Assembly (NCBI GenBank): GCA_015039365.1
Contig: WION01000211.1
Coordinates: 30,075 to 94,074 of the forward strand
Origin: Amanita rubescens
Lineage: Eukaryota; Basidiomycota; Agaricomycetes; Agaricales; Amanitaceae
Length of the DNA stretch: 64,000 bases
Direction of reading: 5' to 3'
In this document: in pieces, positions 10,264 through 23,980 of the stretch
How positions within the stretch are numbered: the first letter of the stretch is position 1
Layout of the letters: the number at the start of each line of letters is the position of its first letter
Made by a program: the position numbers and the translations under genes
The notes under the pieces: generated by a model
Database searches by the model: none
The model's input: the letters and a program-made list of their open reading frames with translations, nothing else
Told to the model about the DNA's origin: nothing

Positions 10264-13200
10264 CGAGGCGTAACGGAGGAGCGGAGGCAAGGCAGGACTC
10301 ACGCTGCCTGGTGGGCAACTCCCCCTGGAGCCAGGAACACACTTGCCCTTTTGGGCCCAGAAGTGCCTATATCGTGAATTGAATGGTGATATGAATCTTC
10401 AACGTGGGTATCACTTGCATTATATGGCGAAGCTAGGGGAGAACGTATTCCATGTCGAGGTCACCTCAATCAAGAATGCATGGGAGCTAACAATCGTTCC
10501 ACCATCTTTGCTCCGCACCAATGCCAGTTCTTTCAATCTGTTAGATGGGCGGTAACAGATCCGTATATGCCTCAATGAATCACTGCAACGAGTAGCGACG
10601 CGCACCGTCATGTTATAACATTAGTGATACTTATCAATCGCATTACTATATGCGCTGTCTCGGTAGTAGAACCACGTACGATTGATACATCAGACGGCAA
10701 TAATTGGGTCATTCATATGCATCACGAAGGCAGCACAAGAAAAGCTTCACCTTGCGGTATTATTATTGTTGTTGAAAATTGCCCAAACCACTGTTTGAAG
10801 ATAGTCATAGGTGTCATGGGGTCGTTAGTTTGGTTTCTTCCCTCATGCCATGACTCGAGCGTGGCAACTGTCCATTCTCAAGCGTCGATAGCAACTTGCT
10901 GAGTCGACGTTGGTTAATGGAAAAGACCACTGCAAATTGCTGCGCATGACAGTTGCTTATGCAGCAATGACAGAGTGTTAGCACCGATCAACGGACTGAC
11001 CCCCGAGGACTCAGGGGTGGATGTATCGGCGAATCACTCGGTCAATATCGCGGGAGGAGACTGGCAAAACTTTTCTAGCCGCTCAACTGACGGGTGCGCG
11101 TAACTATCGGACATACTTCTGATGCTCGACTATCATATAATGATTAACTTCCGCCAAATAACCTGAGGTTGTTTGTGTTCAAACAACGGGCAGCTGTGTG
11201 TTAACGGTCACGCACGGTCCGTCAATATGTCCCATCTCTCGAAGGCGCCTGACTTCTCTTCTCCTCCTTACACAGCCCCTCATTCCGAGGCTTTTGATAG
11301 TCTATGCCGCCCGGGTCTATCGGACGTGCCGCGGTCTCAAGATTAAACATTCTACTTTTATCTTTATCCTACGGCAACAGGGGACTACCTATTCCTTGGG
11401 CCCCGATAGGAGGTCATAACATATTCCAGACTTTCTGGGGGCTCATGAGCAAGACGCCCACATATGGCAACAATATATTGAAAACCTGGTCATCGGTTGT
11501 GGGTTGACCCCTTTAGCAGGTTCATAAATGCACCTATACAAAGGAACGTGAATAATGCTACTTGAAAGCATGAGATTTCCCACTGAAAGACGTGACAGTT
11601 TTATCTGGATAGGAATACACAGGATAGCGACCGTCGGCACTAGACAGTACCTGCGGTATGCAGCTTCACATGAAATCAGCGCTTCCACTTCTATCTGTTC
11701 TGACAAATGTAATGCTTCTTGTCCGTCAGCAGTAGACGAAACAGGCAAAGGCTTTTTGTGGCTCACCTCCTTATATGGCGCAAAGTGACGAAGCGAAAGT
11801 ATTTTTGGGTGTCGACATCACGGGCACAACTTCTGGCCTGAGAACAACGTGGTCAAGACGGATAAATTTATAACATATCATATGCGTATCATGAAGTTAC
11901 AAAAAGAGCAACAGTGGAGTGAGGGGTAGGCTCTGGAGGAGAGGTGGCTTTCGCCGGGCCTGGGTGCCGATCCCCGCAGCAGGTCGCATATCCGCTGACA
12001 CTCACCTGCGGATTGTCAAGCTCTACTCGTTGCCGCGAAGATCATTCGAAGAGGCCTTCGGTTTGAGTATTCAACATCAAGTGTCGCATTGTCACCATCT
12101 TGCTGCTCGGGTCAGCAAACTTAGGGTATAAATGTCAAGGTAAGCGCTCACCACTTGTGCTACATATAAAAGTCAAGAATAACGCAGATAATACATATGG
12201 GTACAATCCCGCATGTGTTCACGTTTCCCATTTCCCGCCCCGTTGACACCGGATCGCATCACACAATCCAGCGTTAACGCGACATGCCACCCTGCGTCTC
12301 CTGTCCGCAGCGAAATCAGCTCATTCCGTGGTGGCGCGCTGTCTCCGCCCAACAGTGATGAGCGTACCCGTTCCAGCGACTGGAACCGAAACCATATACC
12401 AAGTTTAGAGCAAAGCTCGCGAATCGGACTTGTCATGATAGGCATGCACATTATCAGTATCTTACCTCAACAACGCCGCGCGCTTGCCTGACATATCACA
12501 TATCGGGCATGGGCATAGTGCGCACAAAGGTGATTAAGAAGTGGAGCTGCCATTTACTGTATTACTGTTAACGAAACGGGCAGCGAAAAGTACTCAAAAT
12601 CAATTACCGCCCTGTTGTGTGTCAGCGTTGCCAGGTCAATACACACATACACATACTTTACGCACGCACGCAATACGCCGTAATCACACACGACGCACCC
12701 TCGGAACAGGCGACCGGGTTACCAGCGTGCACTATCCCTTGAAGAGATTACAGTTTAGACAGACACCCTCGTTTTTGCGGCGGTCTCACAGTTGGGTCGA
12801 GGTCCCGCGGAGGTCCACCGGACCCGGGCCACGCGAGCGGGCGCACGCAGCAGACATTCTGACAATGATGAGCCCTGCAACCCAGTGTAAAGGCGAGACT
12901 AACAGAGACTAACACATTACCAGATAGGCTCAATCAAATCTATGTTTAAACCATGCTCCATTAATATAGTTCTCAACTGGGAACGATCCTGAGAGGGATA
13001 TCTTCATAAGTGCCAGCCTAAGGCGAACCCGAGAAGCCCAAATGGCCAATTACTTAAGTAAATGAATATTGAATATTGAATGTTTATGTAGTAGGTCGCA
13101 TTCTTGTTCACCGGTGCCGGTACCGACCTTTGAAACTCTGTGTATGGTATGTGAGTGGAAACGAGCACGTGGGGGCCTGTCCAACTCTACCGAATTTGTT

Positions 13201-14318
13201 CTCCACCCGCAAATCCGAGGATTTTGACCGTCGTCTGCGGTGAGCGGTGAGTTTTTTTACATAACCCCAATTGAGACTGTTTCTAGAGCAAGAAGAATGG
13301 ATCAGGGAAAAAAAGGTAACTGTGACGTTGGAATAAAGTATGCTATCATCAACCGGCGTATTGTGGTGCCGTCCATTCAACCAGGCACAGGACTGGCCCC
13401 CCTGAGGCAAGCGATCTTCTAGTCAGAATTCCTTGCGGTCTGTGTTGCTGTTACACAGACGTTCTTCTTCCCTGCAAGCAATCCTGCCACGAAGTCGCAC
13501 AAGGTGCCGATGCGTTGCGTTGAATTGGCTGCGCCTGCGCCTGCGTGTCTTCGCATGATGCACGGGAACATTGTGGTTGTTGTATTGGAATTGTGTGTAT
13601 TGTTGCCAGCGGACAAGGAGAACCATGATGGGATTCAGTTATTATCCCTTACAGCTAGCACAGACGCTAATGACCCATACATTGAACAATAAAGCCTTTG
13701 GGCAAGTCCACGTCCCGAACATGATCCAATCATAATATATCACCATAAGCAGTAATTTATAAGTCCGTACCCCACAACGATCAACAAACAATACCATGAT
13801 AATGCCGTATGTACCAGCTGACGCTCACACAAGATTGTACATGATCAGCAACGTTGGCGAGATTGTAAGGAAGAAAATTTGTGGTTCTGATTGGACTGCG
13901 ATAACGAGCGACTGCAGAGTTACGTGTTGGGTAATGGGCCCGTGAAGAGGCTGCCAAGGCCAAAGCCAAAGCCAAGGTGTCCGTAGCTAGTGGAGGGCCG
14001 AGCGGCCAAGAGGGTACTAAGATAGTCAGAGCTTGGCGGGTAGGGATTGGGTTAACCGAAGGAGGGGGGATTGGGAGGATAGGATCTGTCGTCAAGATCT
14101 TGGCACGATATGCTTGTTGCAGCTTGGCGGTTGAGAACGTTCCCAGCTGGGACAGGAGCGCGGGATTTACGCCGGTTTCGGCGCAGAGCAGTGTATTGAT
14201 CCGGATTGGAACGTGTTGTGACAAACAACAAATAGAACCAAATACACGATAGGTGTTTGTGCTCACCGCCAATATAACGCGGCCACCATGGTTCAACTCC
14301 TCCCAACTGTTCGGTCGA
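10264..14318. other. Long intergenic region
   Basis: About 4 kb without a gene I can support. A low-confidence minus-strand frame lies at 13781-14296 and is listed separately. Minor sequence features are a purine/pyrimidine alternating stretch with CACACA runs near 12640-12700 and a short GAATATT repeat near 13065. Open frames elsewhere are short and have random composition. Confidence 0.4.
13781..14296 (-). CDS. Possible small gene, divergent from the 14.3 kb gene
   Basis: A 171-codon frame on the minus strand is rich in Pro, Leu and Ala (AKLQQAYRAKILTTDPILPI and onward). A GTGAGC donor near its 5' end could instead make a short first exon beginning MVAALYWR. I do not recognise it. It would share a short divergent promoter with the conserved gene starting at 14319. 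It may equally be a chance frame. Confidence 0.2.
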   Translation of the reverse strand: MNHGGRVILAVSTNTYRVFGSICCLSQHVPIRINTLLCAETGVNPALLSQLGTFSTAKLQQAYRAKILTTDPILPIPPPSVNPIPTRQALTILVPSWPLGPPLATDTLALALALAASSRAHYPTRNSAVARYRSPIRTTNFLPYNLANVADHVQSCVSVSWYIRHYHGIVC

Positions 14319-15104
14319 ATGCCCTACTACACCGTCCCCCCGAGACCCATCCTCAAACGTCACGATAACCCCTCCTCTTCTCCTACTCCGAGTCCATCCC
14401 ACCACGGTGTGCACTTCCCCCCATCGACATCCCTCACTCGCATTTTCTCCGCCCACTCCCCAGCCACATACGACCGCTCGCCTATCGTCATTGGTCCAAA
14501 TTCGTGCACTCTTCCAGAACGCGGATGTCCAGGACGCACCTATTACTCTGGGGAAGAAGCTCTTGGTGCTAGACTCACCCCAAACCGCGTCAATGGCACT
14601 AAAGCTGTCCACCCTCGCGGCCTATCCCGTCCATGTGATATTATCCCTCCTCCCCTCATCCCAGACCTCTCCTCAGAGTCGGAAGAGTCGGACGGTTTCA
14701 TAGCTCCTTTTTACGAGCCTCCCCACCAAAACCTTAACGCCTATAATGCTAATGGGCTAGCTGTGAACATCTCTCGTCATGACGCGTATTATAGCTCAGT
14801 TGACAAGACCGTGGACGCTGCCACCGCGCTCTCTTTCCTGCCTTATTCCCCCTCGCCGCCGCCCCTGGGCCGCTCATTCCTAGACGATGAAGAGGTCTCG
14901 TCAAAAGCCGGGCGTCGCCGCCCCAGTTGTGAGCGGAGATACGATAGCTCCCGCGATCCCGACCGGATACGAAACGAGGGCGGACGCAGCGAGAGCCCAA
15001 ATCATCGTGGCCGGAGAAGAAAAGGCAGCAGTAAAACGAGGTCAATATGCAGCTCATTTTCCTCTCTCGGGTTGGAGGAGGACGGTTGCCTTGGAGGTTT
15101 CTAA
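14319..15104 (+). CDS. Conserved basidiomycete hypothetical protein (PILKR / EDGCLGGF type)
   Basis: This is a single-exon gene of 261 codons. I chose the Met at 14319 (MPYYTVPPRPILKRHD), because the upstream in-frame codons do not fit the family. The protein contains the strongly conserved block THDRSP-like ATYDRSPIVIGPN followed by LPERGCPGRTY, then an acidic Ser-rich segment (SSESEESDGF), Pro-rich linkers, a basic Arg/Ser-rich region and the closing EDGCLGGF. I recognise these blocks from a family widespread in Agaricomycetes with no assigned function. No transmembrane helix or signal peptide is visible, and the composition suggests an intrinsically disordered protein. The ends are intact. 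Confidence 0.8.
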   Translation: MPYYTVPPRPILKRHDNPSSSPTPSPSHHGVHFPPSTSLTRIFSAHSPATYDRSPIVIGPNSCTLPERGCPGRTYYSGEEALGARLTPNRVNGTKAVHPRGLSRPCDIIPPPLIPDLSSESEESDGFIAPFYEPPHQNLNAYNANGLAVNISRHDAYYSSVDKTVDAATALSFLPYSPSPPPLGRSFLDDEEVSSKAGRRRPSCERRYDSSRDPDRIRNEGGRSESPNHRGRRRKGSSKTRSICSSFSSLGLEEDGCLGGF

Positions 15105-16370
15105 GTCAACCACCATCTATACCAAATATCCCCCTTACATGTTTCTTTTTCACCCCTCACGCAAAACCACGCAAGTTAATCCATCGCAAAAAACCTTGTA
15201 GCAACAGCATATACATTCAAACAGGAATCTGGTGATAGTCATTTGTATACCCGTCAATCAGGCGTTCTTCATGAGTATGACATTGATACCCCATGATACG
15301 ATACTATCGATCCTCCTAACACGTTCGTTCATCCACTTGTACCTTTCTTTCGGACTATTATCGATATCTGCACCATACCCGAATTATTTTATTGAACACT
15401 ACGCATGGTTACCTGGAAGAATACAAAGAATTCTATCTATTCTATCTATAAGTAACGGCGCTGGAGATATCATTTTCCGAGTTTCAGTCATCATCGCCTT
15501 TAGGAAAGACTTTTCTTTTTTGGAATTGACCAGTGCCAGAGCTGGCCGGGGTGCGCCACGTCCGGACCCCCGCGACACCGCAGGGCCCGCGATGGAGTCG
15601 AGTTTCGTTTCGGGTTTACGACAGGTAAGAAACTGAACATCCTTACTCCGTGACATGCATCTTAGGCCAAGTGCTATCGATAGCGCTCGCCCTCGCAGCT
15701 CGGTTCCGCGCGTCCCGGGCGAACCTTAAGTAATGTATGCACATTAATGGGGAGCAGCTCATATGCCCAGCTGTATACGTGGCACATCCTGTGGCATCAC
15801 GCATGTGAGCTGTGAAAATGTGCAAGAGTGGAACGCTGTTGTGATATGATCATGAGTTGGTCACTTGGACTACGCGTGCACAAGTACTGTGGGTGTATGC
15901 GAGAATTTTTTTTTCTCCATTTTAATTTTTTTTTCTTACTCTGTTGTGGCCTTACCTGTGTGGCGAGAGGTGGCGAGATCATCATCAACTGTTGCTATTG
16001 GCGGACCAATCGAAATTGGGGATCAAGTCAACGTATCTAGCGGAGTCGATGGCGTTCGAATGGGTAACGACATCTACCCAGTCCTACCGCCATACTGGCG
16101 CGGAATAGAGTACATCCATATACATGTAGCAATTAAAATGCATCCTCGTGTTGCTCACGTACACTTTGCATGCTCAATCCTCGAGTCCGAGGATTGGAAT
16201 GAATTTGAGAAAAAACGTGGCGCGATTCGACTGAGCAGGAAGGTACCGTGACTTTTCCAAAACGTGGCCTCTCTCCACCAGCTCAGGGCTCCAGGACCCT
16301 ATTGCTGCTCCGGCCGGACAAAAACGGATGTACGGAAACGGCCAATCCCTTGACTATGCGCTAGCGCTGA
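15105..16370. other. Intergenic region downstream of the conserved gene
   Basis: It holds the probable 3' UTR of the gene ending at 15104. Two T-rich tracts lie at about 15906-15935. No gene or structural RNA is supported. Confidence 0.4.
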
Positions 16371-16376
16371 CACAGT

Positions 16377-16772
16377 TTGACGTTTGGGGCATTGCTTATG
16401 TACTTGAAGCCATCGATAATACGAGCATGATCACCGCTGATGAAATCATCATCATCATCATATGCACCATCATCTAACCATCCCCAACGTCAGTTTGAAG
16501 CCGGCGTTTGATTTTTTCTCGATACGTACATTTCAGACTTGTCATGTGTTACAACGGTTGCATCATTATTAACCCTCGGTCGAGATCCGTTTCCCTCGAA
16601 TTCGTCTTCCGATGACGTCGACGTTTCCTTTTGTCTCCCTCGAGCGTGCTTCTGTAAATTCGACGGAGGTTGGCAGGTCACCGGTCACAGCTTTGGTCGT
16701 TGTCAGGTATGAATAACATGCCTGCTCGGGCCGGTTTGACACCCGAGTTGGTGGCGGGACTGGAGTGCTCAA
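16377..16772 (-). pseudogene. Decayed acidic/basic protein fragment
   Basis: On the minus strand one frame reads HARGRQKETSTSSEDEFEGN and onward. It then passes through a single TGA near 16490 and continues in the same frame with an Asp-rich segment (DDGAYDDDDDF, encoded by the ATC/ATG repeat at 16442-16462) and ARIIDGFKYISNAPN. The composition looks like a nuclear protein linker. The stop in the middle and the missing ends suggest a relic. I cannot name the family. Confidence 0.3.
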
Positions 16773-16779
16773 GCCTCGA

Positions 16780-19700
16780 CATCACCAGCTGCTCACTGCC
16801 AGTGTTCACCGCAGTTGGCTAGCTATGGTACCCTCAAGTGATAGCCCTTAGCGCGTCATATGCACGAATGATGCCCGTCTTCATTGTTTCAGACGTCCAA
16901 CGGACCTAGCTTATCTTTGTGGCCTATTGTCCCGTTTTGGGCGTCTTGGTCCTCACCTCGGTTCAGGTACGTTCGGGGAAGTTAGCTGCGTATGGTCGGA
17001 TTGGAGCCGATTACGTAGGTGGCTTTAGTTATCAAGGTGGCTGGATTGACATTGAACGTTGCTTTGAGCCTTTTGTGATGCTGGTGCTGGTCGGTACCTC
17101 TGTCAGCCTCGATTACCCCTGTGCGTTTGGTCGGCTCTTAGTCACCTGGTTGTGGATGCGGGGCCAGGGGGGTCCGGCGGGAAACTTTATTTCGAGGGCA
17201 TTAATCCCCGAGGGGGCGCCGACAGAACGGATGTGTGGTCCTTGCTTTGGTATAGCTACCGTAGCGCACTAGCCTGCGTGGTCCGGGAGCGTGTAGTGCG
17301 GGTTCGGACGATGCATTCTATGACGATAGATGAAATTTGAAAATAGAGCGTTTGACGAATGATCCGTACTTCGCTTTTTCCCCTCTAATTCTCTCACGTA
17401 CTTGATTCTTTCAACTTCTTTTGTTCGGATTCGTAGAATGCACCAACTTGTGTCTGCGAGTCCGGGTCAGAGATGTCCCTTTGTTTACGAGCAAAGTAAT
17501 GTCTTTTTTCGTTTTGCGCGCTGTTGGTGTGAACGTCAACCATTACCAAACGCCTGGCTGGCCTTGCTTCTGGTAACTATGCTGTTACTACGTGCGCGTC
17601 ACCGTAAATGTGCAGAGTCTGTACTACGGACTCGATGTTTGGTGTTCAATGGACGCACCGTTTTTGGTCATAAGATAAACGAGACGAGATCAATTGTAAG
17701 TGATCCATTCTTTTCTTCTCTCACACGACGACGTCCACTAATTTAATAGATTTCCATAATGACGACTAGTACGCTTGGCTCTCGGCGCTGGTCTTCACTG
17801 GCGTTCGACCCTCGGTAGTGGAGTTTAGATGGCACCCGTCCTTGGCACTCAACTTCGGTTTACAAAGTTGATCAATTGATAGAATACAAAGAAATACTAC
17901 TTAAGGTTACCTGATATTGGCGTGTAAGTTTTTTTGTCATTCGACTGATCCTTAGGGTTGAAACAAGTATGCACAGCCGTACAATTAGTTGTTCGATGAT
18001 CACGGGAGAAACCCATTCGATGACAATGTATCAACAATAATCAGCCCATGGATACGGTAAGCAAGACATTTAGTTTAGAATGAAGATTCAACGTCTGAGG
18101 GGATAACTTTATTCGGTTGAACAGACCGAAGTTATGGCGCCACTACTATAACTCATCCTAAAGGATACGCCGCCATGTTCGGCCACTACGTTGAAGGTAT
18201 TAATCATCCGAGTCAAATGATCCGTTCTTCGTCCCTCTGGCACGTGCAATAAATCGCAATCCCGCCGCATATACAATCAAAGTACCACTATACATGCACG
18301 CTATATAGCTCTCTTGCCAGCCGGTCTATGGTTACGAGAAACTGGGCCAAGGTTGTTGTTGGCTCACAACGCTCCTGCGCTACGATGTGGACCATGGATA
18401 TGTACCGTCGACAACTTGTCAGCTTCGCCGTCTCTTTAAATAATGTCCTCGTTTTTGGATCCCAAGCGGCCGTCTTTCAAACCAGAATCTTAATCTCAAA
18501 ACAATGTAAAATTGTATCGTCGCTCATGGGCATGAATGCATGATCCCGAAAACATGACGCTTCCCGCGATGCGATCATACGGTCCCCGATTTTTCCTTTG
18601 ACCTGACCCACTCCTGTCCGCTATTGTTCCTGTGGCAGTTACTTAAGTTTATGCTACACAGTTTCTTTGACTTTGGTCATTGCAGAATGACCAATTTTCA
18701 AAACTTCATAAATTCCGATCAATATATCTTGCGGTGGGCAACGACCATTTAAAGCTCTTTCTCTTTGCGAGCCGGGGGCTACACGGTATTTTGCTATTGA
18801 ATTAGGGTCCTCTATCGGCTTTTGACTCCATCTAATCGTAGATGCGGACACTGACGAATACCGAGCATCATGGCATTGACCAGCACGCAGGTGCACATAT
18901 GGAGAAATGCGAACGTAGACCGTTTCAACAGTATGAGGACATGAAACGTGCGGATTTCGAGCTGAAATTGGTCGGGAGGTTGCGCCGGTGGGCCATCGGG
19001 TGGTCAATCCGGAAACTGAGGTACGTGTGGCAGCTAATGAAATGAGTTTTTTTCGCGATGTTCTCTTGGTTCCAGCGCGCCAGGTCCGATCCTTGTGTAC
19101 CAATTACACGTCATGTGTGATTTACAGTCTTGCTTTAGGCTTCCTTATCCAGCTGACCTTGTTTCTCCCCGCAATTCCGACAGGGGTATTCTTCATGACG
19201 CTGCCAGACGGTATTAGCGCAGAAGTAAGACCGTTCAACGTCCGGATTCTCTGCTAGCTGCTAATATATATAGTAATCTCGCACAAAACGTCAATGGCTG
19301 AAGGACCTTGATGACGATACGGAGGCGGACTCTCATCCCGAACTGACGGGCATGCAATACTAGACGTCAATATTACTTGCTGGAACTTGATACTCTTGAC
19401 CAACTTGGATATCTTCTAGTCTGCCGTATAAAACAAACTATGCGGTTGCTTCATGCTCGTCTGATTTTCTACGGAGGTCGGACCGGAGTAATCATCTACT
19501 TTTCCCAATCTCCTCTCTAACGACAACTTCCCGTGTGTTTCCACGATTCGATTTAGCGACTTACGAGCATGTGAGGAGAATAGCCATTCATCGCGCCGAT
19601 ATGTAGAACTTCAATTTGAAGTTCGCGGTTGTTTGGACAATTACTAGTAGGGAAAACAGAGCCAAATCCAGGTCACCTCGCTGGCGCCTGCCACTGTCAC

Positions 19701-22700
19701 CATTAAATTGAACGCAGTTTGTAGGTGTTCTTTTCAGGTCATGGGTGTTTTTGAGTCTCGAAGTTTGCTTCTCTTAAGTATATAGAACAAGCAACCTGAA
19801 CGAACGTCGTCTGTCTCTTACCAAAAATCGACTCATCTCTTGCTCATGGCCAGTTTCAAAGGTTGCGTCACACGGCGAGGACAAAACTGTTGATGTAGTA
19901 TCTGGTCCAGTTAACCAACAAACGTTAACCCTACCTGAACCTACCCTCCGATGAGTGGGTATGTTGTTCTGTTCGTCAGTGGACGGACTAAGCTTCGAAA
20001 GGTATAGATGCCGCGGGAGCCATCAAGGGCTGCATAGGTGGCATGCTGAAGAAAACACGAATACATAGGCGCTATGCGTTGGTACTCCCCTAAGCCAGCA
20101 AACGACTCTATTATCCGCATTTCTTCAAGTCGAAAGGCTTCTCACTGCGGGGTTCGGACCGGGGCCGATGTGTGGCAATAGGTCCTTCTCCACATCCATC
20201 TTCCACCTGACGACATGATCCTTTCATGACGTGTATGCGTGGGTTTGGGGTGCTTGAACCCTGCACGCGGGGAAGTGGAGCTGACGTGGACCTGGATTTG
20301 GTATTGGATGCCGCCGATCATCCAGTATGTTTTTGACTTGTCGAATCATCGTTTATCTACAGACGGACCCCTGTCTCGTCAAATGTACAGAGCAGTCTTT
20401 CACTAGACCCCTGGAACTCGAGTTGATTTTTACTTGGGGCTCTCTAATCGTCTGGAAAGCTTTAAAGCTGCCGTCTCTACCCCACACGATCTGGCCCAGG
20501 TACATCTGATGTATCCTGTCCCTGGCCCTCACATGACATGAGATCAACTTCTCGGGCGCAGCAATGTTTTGTTACTTTCTACTCTTACGGATTTACATAT
20601 GACGTACTGACATGGACGAATAAAGCCTACAACGAGCGCCGCAGCAAACACGCATCCCTTTGTCTGGCCCCAGGAGTCAGCGACTCGACTTTTCTCAACA
20701 TGGATTCGGTATCTATTCCCATCTGGTATGAGTCGATAATGACCCTGACGTAGTTATGTCGCCGTTCGTCTTATCACGCCATCAATTTGTTCATCACCTT
20801 CTCAATGGGTGCTCCCGTCATAAGTACAACAGAAACTCTGGCCAATTGCATACTGCAATGCCATCATCACCTAAACATCTGGATAAAGCTGCCGCGACGT
20901 GGAGGTTACGAGTTTTATTTGCGTCTTAATCTCCAAATGATGCTTGCCCGTCGTGCCTTCGATCGGTTTCCCACTTCCCAGATTTCCACGATATTGCTAT
21001 GTCTTCGCTAATTAACAATAATTAGGTTCTTCCCAGATGCCTCACTTTCCTTGTCAGTCCCAACCCTTGGCTGTTCTGCGGAAGCGGGCGCCCAGGGACG
21101 GCCGGCCGCATCCCGCCAAATCCCTGTTGCTACGAAGGCACGTATTTGCTATTTGAACATCAGGACGTGAGAGCGAACGTTTCCTACTCGAGCCGATCCT
21201 GGATACCTCGTTGGGCCACAGGCAACAATGGTATACCTTTCCTTCTCAAGCGTCCTACGACAGTAAGGACAAGAGGCTTCGCTGCAGTGCACACCTCACA
21301 GCCCGGGTTTATCCCGACAGCATGTGCATCCCTAACGTCGGTAATATGAGTTATTTGGCTGCTTATCTTGAAAACATCATCACAGGCCCACTACGGTCTC
21401 AGCACCTTTCGGATATCACAATCATCACAAACTTACTAGCGCGTTGATGTTATTCCCGCTAAGGACCCCAGAGGCGAAGTTGCTCATGCTTTTCAGCCTC
21501 GAGGTGCTCTAAGCAAGACCGACACTGCTGTAAGTATGCCGCAAAAGACATGATTTGTTGACGGATCCCGCTCTACTAGCCTTCTCCCGCGAACTTGAAT
21601 GCTAAATGCCGGAGTGATGCGGCGTCTTTTCACTAACACAAAAAGGTTTGTTCTTGGTCAAGTGACTGATGCTGAAAACCCTTTGGTTCGCTGGATAAGT
21701 AGAGAAGTGACGTCACACAACGGTGATATCGGGACGCCAGCCACATGACCTCCCGTATGTTTGGCGTAACTTTGGAACGACCGTCGCGTACATGTTTGTG
21801 GTACGAGATCACCTAGAGGAATTGACAGCGACTATGTTTACGAGATTTAAGATTTAGGCGACTCGACCGTCCGGAACGTCGTTGTATGATAAGACGTTAA
21901 TCCTCCGCGGACGTTACTGATTGTGAAGAGTACGAGGCTGCATGCCCTTCTCGTTTACGGCCTTCAACCCGTCAAAAAAATTCCCATGTTTGTATGGAAC
22001 CAACGTGCGTATTACAGGCTTGAGTAACTGAATTAAACACATTGAGTCCGCGACGGCAAGACTGCCATGTGTATATCAGAGTTTACCACCCGCAAACCTT
22101 CCCCGTTCCCCATGCACCTGCGGGATTTTAGCTACGGATTACTCTTTAGAGAGATTGTCCATATCAATTCGGACATCAACTTGAATGCCACTGCCGCAAT
22201 GAATAAGTGGCGTTGGCGGTGACATCGTAACATTACAGAAGTATGCCTAACAGCACTATAACACTGGCTTATCTGACATGCATATCATGAAACAAGCTCC
22301 CGGTGTCGGTAGACAGATGACCGGATGACCGACCGGCGTGACCAGTGACTAGACTAGGTAATCGTGCCAGAGCTATCCGCCGTGGATAGTTATCAACGTC
22401 GAGCCTTCTTGGCGATGTAATTTGTTTTGCTCAGCGAGATGTAGGAATCACTTGGGAGCCGATCAAGCGAATACCGTCGGGTAACACGCATCTGAGCCAA
22501 GGCGGCAGTCTCCACATAGCGCAAGTTACCAGCTTCGATCCAAGGGATGCCGTAGATTGCCTTGGCAAATTTATGTATTACAAACCCGTCTAGCAGCGCG
22601 CTAGTCGATCAATCTCATCGCTTTCTCTGTTTATGGCATAGTACCCAATTGCAAGCTAGTGTGGTTGATGAATCTTCGAACACCAAGCCTTTGCCAAGGC

Positions 22701-22860
22701 CAAGACTGGCACTGCGTTGCTTTCGAAACGCGTTGGAGGATAAATTTTGAAATGGCCTTGGCGAGAGGTTCACGGACGCCGTGGACTTGTCGGGTTGAAG
22801 GGGAAAGAATGGACGCTTGAAACCGCTAGGAGGAGCCGTTGGATGATTCGTCCATGGATC
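16780..22860. other. Gene-poor region, probably old decayed sequence
   Basis: About 6 kb in which every open frame is short and none shows a recognisable motif or a convincing set of splice sites. Base composition is near even. The most protein-like pieces (16919-17272 plus, 18842-19257 plus) lead nowhere in either direction. I see no intact gene, tRNA or clear terminal repeats. Confidence 0.4.
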
Positions 22861-22870
22861 TAAAAGTCCA

Positions 22871-23866
22871 ATGCGAAGGTCGTCAGAGGCTCAGAGCTAT
22901 TCCGATGTGCCGTCGGATCTGTCACATAGAGTTTCCGGGCAATATGTGCGGAGGCGGTTCAATGCTGGCGTTGTTTGTACCAGACGATGCAAGACGGAGG
23001 GTTGGAACGTGATTTGTGCTGGTCTAAGCTGGTACGTGCGGGAATACTACTTTCAATTCAATCCTACAACTACCATGCTTGACCAAGGGAGGAAATTGAT
23101 TTTGAGCTGTCCACCGTACGAGATGATGGTGATGGCTTCGACGACGTTATTCGTTATAAGCGTAGTGACCGTGCCGCAGACGAATTTAGTACCCTGGGAA
23201 TGACGGCTATTTGCTGTGCTCGTTATACGCAGAGCCCTCTTGATGAATTCGCCGCTCTGGCATCCGATGTCACAGCTATCGCACTAGAACTTGGGGAATA
23301 TCAGCGTCTGGTAGGTATCATGCCTTTTGACCATTTCGTTCCGTTTCTAACTGTATTTCAGGTTCCTCGGGAGAAATGCTGACTGCTTTCGAGCGTATCC
23401 TGGTCAATGTAACAAACAATATTGAATTTGTCCAGGGTATCGACGTAGCGCCTCATCCTGCACCTTCTATGAAACTGGATGCACCCTCTGCACTTGCTCT
23501 TTCGTGGGACAAAGGGGAATCCTCCCAACGATCCAATATGTCTTGTCTATCTCTATGAAGCAGGAAGAATGTGCAACTCGAATACATATGCAACCTGTGG
23601 TATAGTGAGACGGTGGATGACGCCCTGAAGAGGCACGAACCTGGCATGTCATTTCGCAAGCTGACTTGGCGCGTGAAGGACATCTTTCAGTGGAGGACGG
23701 TAACATCATGGCGCGGAGTCCGGCTATCATATATCGACGGGAAAGCATCTACTATCACTTCGACAACGCAAGTTGCTCTCTGTACCAGTGCAGTGACCGC
23801 GTCGCAGATGAATTTAGCGCCCTGACAACAACAGCTAAATACCGTGTTGGCTTGGCTCGCTTATGA
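22871..23866 (+). pseudogene. Two diverged tandem copies of a decayed coding unit
   Basis: Near 23150-23195 one frame reads KRSDRAADEFSTL, and near 23790-23825 another reads QCSDRVADEFSAL. The DNA around both (roughly 22990-23230 and 23600-23860) aligns with small gaps. Copy 1 continues with an Ala/Leu-rich helix (DEFAALASDVTAIALELGEY), copy 2 with TTTAKYRVGLARL. Frames break repeatedly, so neither is functional. I do not recognise the parent family. Confidence 0.35.
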
Positions 23867-23980
23867 TAGATGCAGTTCATACGAAAAGCATACCAGCGAC
23901 TCCAAGCGAGCGGCGACCATTTGAGTAAATTACAAGTTCATACTAAGTATTCGATTTTGATGACTTGAAGTAGTAACTAC

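Noticed and set aside
12541..12912. Plus-strand frame of 123 codons
   Set aside because: Composition is random, no motif or splice context is present, and a CACACA/CACGCA simple stretch explains part of it.
16919..17272. Plus-strand hydrophobic frame of 117 codons
   Set aside because: It looked membrane-like, but there is no plausible start context, upstream exon or family pattern.
18654..19103. Minus-strand frame of 149 codons
   Set aside because: It is rich in Arg/Ser/Thr without motif, and the opposite strand looks equally protein-like. Neither extends into a gene.
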